Assembly (NCBI GenBank): GCA_003852805.1
Contig: RDDY01000316.1
Location: forward strand, 1 to 9,223
Length of the DNA stretch: 9,223 nucleotides
DNA from: Chryseobacterium sp.
Lineage (GTDB): Bacteria > Bacteroidota > Bacteroidia > Flavobacteriales > Weeksellaceae
Direction of reading: 5' to 3'
In this document: one piece after another, positions 5,762 to 9,223 of the stretch
Position numbering within the stretch: the first letter of the stretch is position 1
Layout: each line of letters begins with the position of its first letter
Program-made: the position numbers and the translations under genes
Notes under the pieces: generated by a model
The model's input: only the letters and a program-made list of their open reading frames with translations
Database searches by the model: none
Told to the model about the DNA's origin: nothing

Positions 5762-7639
5762 ATGAATTACATTACGGCCGAGAATCTGACCAAGTCGTAC
5801 GGCATCCGCACATTGTTTGAGGACATTTCTTTCACCGTCAATGAGGGCGACAAGATTGCCATTGTAGCCAAGAACGGTTCGGGCAAATCCACTCTTTTGA
5901 AAATATTGATGGGACGCGAAACGGCAGACAGTGGCAACGTATTCGTCAACAAGGACATCCGGGTGGTTTTGTTCGACCAAGAGATCGACTTTGACCCGAA
6001 GCTCTCGGTAGAAGAGTTTATTATGACTTTGGACAGTCCGCCCATCGTGGCGCTCAAAAATTACCACCGCGCGCTGGAAACCGGCAATCCCGCCGAAATG
6101 GAAACCGCCCTTGCCGAGATGGAATTGCACAAGGCTTGGGACCTTGAAAACGAAATGGCGCAGATCCTTTCTCAACTGAAAATCAACGACCGCACGGTTG
6201 CCATGGGAAAGCTTTCGGGCGGTCAGGTAAAACGCGTGGCCTTGGCCAAACTGTTGACGGAAACCCGAGCGGAACACCGACACACGTTATTGATTATGGA
6301 CGAACCCACCAACCACTTGGATGTGGACATGGTGGAGTGGCTGGAACAATACCTGAGCAAAGCGCGGATCACGCTGCTGCTGGTAACGCACGACCGTTAT
6401 TTCTTAGACGCCGTCTGCGATACCCTTTGGGAACTGGAAGACCGAAAGCTGTACCTGCACCGCGGCTCTTATGCGCAGTATCTGGAGAACAAAGCCATCC
6501 GCGAGGAAAACCTGAACGCTACCATAGACAAGGCGCAGAATCTCTATCGACGCGAACTTGAGTGGATGCGCCGTCAGCCCAAGGCGCGTACCACGAAGTC
6601 AAAAAGCAGAATCGATGCGTTTTACGAGACCGAGAAAGTGGCCAAGCAGGACACCTCTACCCAAGGTCTGGAACTGGATTTTGAAATGCAACGGCTGGGC
6701 AATAAAATATTGGAGCTTAAGCACATCAGCAAGAGCTTTGGCGACAAGGTAATCTTGGATGATTTCTCTTACCAATTTCAACGCGGTGAAAAAGTCGGCA
6801 TTGTAGGCAAGAACGGCGCGGGAAAATCGACCTTGCTCAATATCATCCAAGGAATAGAGCCCGCAGACAGCGGCGAGATAGAAACCGGTGAAACCATCAG
6901 CTTCGGCTATTTCTCGCAAAAAGGTCCTGATTTCAAGGAAGACCAACGCGTGATAGATTTCATCAAAGACATTGCAGAGTTTTATCCGCTGGCCAACGGC
7001 AGAAGCCTTTCTGCGTCGCAGTTTCTACGCTTGTTCTTGTTCGACGATCATACGCAGTACTCGCCTATCTCCAAACTGTCGGGTGGCGAAAAACGGCGTC
7101 TGCATCTGATGTCGGTACTGTTCAAAAATCCGAACTTTCTTATTTTCGACGAGCCGACAAACGATCTGGATTTGCCGACGCTGACCGTTTTGGAGAACTT
7201 CCTGCAACAGTTCGCGGGTTGCCTGATTATCGTCTCGCACGACCGTTATTTCATGGACCGCATTGTAGATCATGTTCTCGCGTTTGAGGACGAAGGTAAG
7301 ATCCGCGATTTTACGGGCAATTTCACCGAGTACCGGGAAATGAAAAAAAAGCAGGTCGACACAGCGGTGAAGTCTGCACCGGCTGAGCCCGCCAAAGTAA
7401 AAGAGGAACCGAGGGAGCGCAAACGCAAACTCTCTTTTAAAGAAGAGCGAGAGCTGGAAACCATAGAAAAAGAGATGCCCGAGCTTGAAGAGAAGCGGAA
7501 TTTATTGCTGGCGAAACTGAACAATGAAACCGATTACGAACAAATTTCAAAACTTTCCGCAGAGTTGGAACAAATATCACAATCCCTTGAAAGCCACGAA
7601 CTAAGGTGGCTGGAACTGCAAGAGATTGCCGGTACGTGA
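5762..7639 (+). CDS. ABC-F family ATPase, Uup-like, with C-terminal coiled coil
   Basis: This 625-residue protein has two ATP-binding cassettes and no membrane domain, so it is a soluble, ribosome-associated translation factor type rather than a transporter. First cassette: Walker A AKNGSGKST (36-44), signature LSGGQ (151-155), Walker B LLIMDEPTNHLD (176-187), H-loop VTHDRYFL (208-215). A basic linker follows (about 244-310, with RRELEWMRRQPKARTTKSK), the ABC-F region that contacts tRNA or rRNA. Second cassette: GKNGAGKST (349-357), LSGGE (439-443), FLIFDEPTNDLD (459-470), VSHDRYFM (491-498). The tail (about 550-622) is strongly charged with heptad-like spacing and matches the Uup/ABC_tran C-terminal coiled coil. 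The first Walker A begins with Ala instead of Gly, which I believe is common in Bacteroidota members. Both catalytic glutamates are present. An antibiotic-resistance role is less likely given the Uup-type tail and the lack of an attenuator-like leader peptide. Confidence 0.93.
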   Translation: MNYITAENLTKSYGIRTLFEDISFTVNEGDKIAIVAKNGSGKSTLLKILMGRETADSGNVFVNKDIRVVLFDQEIDFDPKLSVEEFIMTLDSPPIVALKNYHRALETGNPAEMETALAEMELHKAWDLENEMAQILSQLKINDRTVAMGKLSGGQVKRVALAKLLTETRAEHRHTLLIMDEPTNHLDVDMVEWLEQYLSKARITLLLVTHDRYFLDAVCDTLWELEDRKLYLHRGSYAQYLENKAIREENLNATIDKAQNLYRRELEWMRRQPKARTTKSKSRIDAFYETEKVAKQDTSTQGLELDFEMQRLGNKILELKHISKSFGDKVILDDFSYQFQRGEKVGIVGKNGAGKSTLLNIIQGIEPADSGEIETGETISFGYFSQKGPDFKEDQRVIDFIKDIAEFYPLANGRSLSASQFLRLFLFDDHTQYSPISKLSGGEKRRLHLMSVLFKNPNFLIFDEPTNDLDLPTLTVLENFLQQFAGCLIIVSHDRYFMDRIVDHVLAFEDEGKIRDFTGNFTEYREMKKKQVDTAVKSAPAEPAKVKEEPRERKRKLSFKEERELETIEKEMPELEEKRNLLLAKLNNETDYEQISKLSAELEQISQSLESHELRWLELQEIAGT

Positions 7640-7667
7640 ACGCTAAAATTTTAACTGTTTTTAATCA

Positions 7668-7685
7668 TGCTCCCGGGTTGGGGCA
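7668..7685 (+). terminator. Possible weak terminator hairpin after the ABC-F gene
   Basis: TGCTCC-CGGGTT-GGGGCA can form a 6-pair stem (one G-U pair) with a 6-base loop, 28 bases after the stop. It is GC-rich in an AT-rich gap but lacks a T tract. A second, weaker stem follows, AAATCAG (7697-7703) with CTGATTT (7720-7726), ending in TTTTT. Either or both may end the transcript. Confidence 0.3.
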
Positions 7686-7803
7686 CAGTATTTGATAAAT
7701 CAGGTAACAACAAAGGCTTCTGATTTTTCGTGATTCTATAATCCGTTAAATAAACGACTTTGTTTCACATCAAATATAATTTAAACTGTTAAAGATTAAA
7801 AAC

Positions 7804-8367
7804 ATGAAAAAACTCGTATTAGGAGCTGCCTTTGCAGCAATCGCACTGGCAGGAACGGCGAACGCACAGATTCAAGAAGGCAACTGGCTGGTTGGCGGCC
7901 ACGTAGCAAATATTCAATTTACGAAACCATTTACCATTGATTTAAGCCCGAAAGCTGCTTATTTTGTTAAAGATAATTGGGCAGTTGGAGCGGGCGTTGA
8001 TGTAAAATACGCTGACGGAAGTGAAACCACGTGGTCAATCGCTCCGTTTACTCGTTACTATTTCAACACCAACGAGATCGATGGTCTCTTGAACCACGGT
8101 CGTTTCTTCGCAGAGGGTAGCGCAGGCTTTGGTGGTAAAAATGAAGAGGTAGGCGAAAAAAATTCTACCAATGGTGTTAAATTAGGCATCGGTGCAGGAT
8201 ACGCTTACTTCATTACACCAAACGTGAGTGTAGAAGGTCTTTTGAAATTTGACGGTTACGTTGGCGGTGGCAACAAGAGTGGTAATGGTGACCTAAACCT
8301 CGGGGTTGGTTTCAGCATTTACCTTCCTACCCGAACAGCGCAAGCGTCTCTGAGAGACCAGCAATAA
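7804..8367 (+). CDS. Small outer-membrane beta-barrel protein (porin family, eight-strand type)
   Basis: This 187-residue precursor has a clear signal peptide (MKKLVLGAAFAAIALAGTANA, cleaved before Gln22). The mature part is Gly- and aromatic-rich with alternating hydrophobic strands at about 27-36, 45-56, 60-70, 75-87, 99-110, 124-137, 141-152 and 163-174. This fits an eight-strand OmpA-like or OmpX-like barrel in the outer membrane. No peptidoglycan-binding OmpA domain is present. The last barrel strand (LGVGFSIYL) is followed by about 14 hydrophilic residues ending in Gln-Gln, which is unusual because barrel proteins normally end on the last strand with an aromatic residue. The A-rich leader just before the start (AAAGATTAAAAACATG) is typical of well-expressed Flavobacteria genes. 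A strong terminator follows at 8391-8424. Function (structural, adhesion, small-solute pore) is unknown. Confidence 0.85.
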   Translation: MKKLVLGAAFAAIALAGTANAQIQEGNWLVGGHVANIQFTKPFTIDLSPKAAYFVKDNWAVGAGVDVKYADGSETTWSIAPFTRYYFNTNEIDGLLNHGRFFAEGSAGFGGKNEEVGEKNSTNGVKLGIGAGYAYFITPNVSVEGLLKFDGYVGGGNKSGNGDLNLGVGFSIYLPTRTAQASLRDQQ

Positions 8368-8390
8368 TCCTGCGAAACTTTACAAAACAG

Positions 8391-8424
8391 AAATGCAGAA
8401 GCCTTCGGGACTTCTGCATTTTTT
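8391..8424 (+). terminator. Strong intrinsic terminator after the barrel gene
   Basis: An 11-pair stem AAATGCAGAAG (8391-8401) / CTTCTGCATTT (8411-8421) encloses CC-TTCG-GG, so the hairpin is capped by a stable UUCG tetraloop with a single bulged A. Six Ts run from 8419 to 8424. It lies 23 bases after the barrel stop codon and is the clearest terminator in the window. Confidence 0.93.
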
Positions 8425-8438
8425 AATGAAAACTACCT

Positions 8439-9223
8439 ATGAATTATATTGAAATCATTGAGAACACGCTGACCAAGTGGTGGACCAAGTTCTTGAAACT
8501 GACGCCCAATATTGCCGTGGCGCTGTTGGTTTTCTTTGTGTTTTATACATTCAGCCATTACTTCAGTAAGATATTGCTGAAGGTCATCCATAAGATATCA
8601 CCGAAAACGCGGCAACAGCGGACCGCAGATACATTGCTCAGCATTCTGAAGTATCTGTTCATTTTTGTCGGCGCATTTTTGGCGCTGGAGATCTTGGGCT
8701 TAGGCAGCGTGCTCATGACGCTTCTCGGCTCTCTGGGCGTAGTCGGTATTATTGCCGGCGTGGCGTTGAAGGATTTGGTATCGAGTATTTTCTCCGGAGT
8801 GATGGTCGGTGTGGACCATGCTTTCCGTGTGGGTGACTACGTTACCATCAACAATGTTTCGGGCACCGTACAGGAAATCGGTTTTATCACAACGAAGATC
8901 ATCACCGACGACGGCCGCAAAACCTTTGTGCCAAATCAGTTGATCTTCACTTCACCCTTCGTCAATTTCACCGCGTCGCAACACCGGCGTGTGATCCTCG
9001 ACCTGGAATTTCCCGACACCGAGGATTTGCAAAAGATAAAAGATATAACCGCAGAAGTGGTGAAAGGTCTCACGCTGACCGATCTGCAAGACCAAACCAC
9101 CGTACGCGTGTCTAAACAGAACTTAGGCGTATATAATATGGAGGTACGCTTTTGGATTCAGCCCGGCGGCGATACCGTAAAAGCCAAGAGCGAAGCTCTG
9201 CTGATGTTGAAAAACCGATACGA
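8439..9223 (+). CDS. MscS-family mechanosensitive ion channel (runs off the right edge)
   Basis: At least 261 codons are present with no stop before position 9223, so the C-terminus is missing, probably by only a few tens of residues compared with the roughly 280-300 of small MscS proteins. It starts MNYIEIIENTLTKWW at the ATG 8439-8441. Predicted membrane segments are about 23-43, 68-88 and the pore-lining third helix (about 89-128), which is Gly/Ala-rich (GSLGVVGIIAGVALKD). The conserved beta-domain follows (VGVDHAFRVGDYVTINN, 123-139; GTVQEIGF, 142-149; VPNQLIF, 164-170) and then the alpha/beta cytoplasmic vestibule. It acts as a heptamer in the inner membrane and opens under membrane tension to release solutes during hypo-osmotic shock. 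The start is only 14 bases after the T tract of the strong terminator, so promoter placement is unclear. Confidence 0.94.
   Translation, partial: MNYIEIIENTLTKWWTKFLKLTPNIAVALLVFFVFYTFSHYFSKILLKVIHKISPKTRQQRTADTLLSILKYLFIFVGAFLALEILGLGSVLMTLLGSLGVVGIIAGVALKDLVSSIFSGVMVGVDHAFRVGDYVTINNVSGTVQEIGFITTKIITDDGRKTFVPNQLIFTSPFVNFTASQHRRVILDLEFPDTEDLQKIKDITAEVVKGLTLTDLQDQTTVRVSKQNLGVYNMEVRFWIQPGGDTVKAKSEALLMLKNRY

Noticed and set aside
5702..6283. 193-codon minus-strand frame covering the ABC-F promoter and 5' end
   Set aside because: Shadow of the ABC-F gene; it would overlap the promoter region and has no domain signature.
8346..8358. GTCTC-TGA-GAGAC inverted repeat near the end of the barrel gene
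   Set aside because: Short, inside the coding sequence and explained by codons; the real terminator lies downstream.
8426..8452. Tiny frame MKTTYELY overlapping the MscS start
   Set aside because: Only eight codons, out of frame with MscS and directly after the terminator T tract; more likely chance than a leader peptide.
1..9223. Search for CRISPR arrays, tRNA or rRNA genes, insertion sequences, toxin-antitoxin pairs or a defence cluster
   Set aside because: No evenly spaced exact repeats, no cloverleaf-like segments, no transposase or nuclease-helicase motifs were seen. The only repeats are the degenerate intergenic ones described.

Overview
The window looks like ordinary chromosomal DNA from a member of the Bacteroidota, most likely Flavobacteriia and possibly close to the Chryseobacterium/Weeksellaceae group. 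The evidence is the gene families (a Flavobacteria-style secreted carboxypeptidase-regulatory-domain protein, a small Gln-after-Ala-cleaved outer-membrane barrel, Uup-like ABC-F, NDH-2), the A-rich leaders without Shine-Dalgarno sequences, and copies of the Bacteroidota -7 promoter element TAnnTTTG. Base composition is fairly balanced for this group. The genus is inference.

Layout. Positions 1-3178 hold four genes, all on the minus strand. Read in their own direction they are a type II NADH dehydrogenase (1922-3178), trmD (1245-1925, overlapping the dehydrogenase stop by 4 bases), an endonuclease/exonuclease/phosphatase-fold protein (231-1160), and the first 64 codons of an Lrp/AsnC regulator that runs off the left edge (1-193). 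A 118-base divergent promoter region (3179-3296) separates them from a plus-strand, membrane-anchored GH25 lysozyme-like gene (3297-4160). The lysozyme gene converges on a minus-strand gene for a secreted carboxypeptidase-regulatory-domain protein (4669-5487). The roughly 500-base gap between them is non-coding and full of decayed dispersed repeats and palindromes. A second divergent region (5488-5761) leads to a plus-strand ABC-F ATPase of Uup type (5762-7639), an eight-strand outer-membrane barrel (7804-8367) with a textbook terminator, and an MscS-type mechanosensitive channel (8439 to the right edge, incomplete).

How they fit together. Most genes are core or housekeeping: tRNA modification, respiratory NADH oxidation, ribosome-associated ATPase, and envelope stability (lysozyme, barrel, MscS channel). 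Apart from the dehydrogenase-trmD pair, nothing forms an obvious multi-gene pathway. I found no CRISPR array, tRNA, rRNA, transposase, toxin-antitoxin pair or defence cluster. The most unexplained sequence is the repeat-rich gap at 4161-4668. The least characterised proteins are the secreted one at 4669-5487 (C-terminal domain unrecognised) and the lysozyme with its extremely basic N-terminus.
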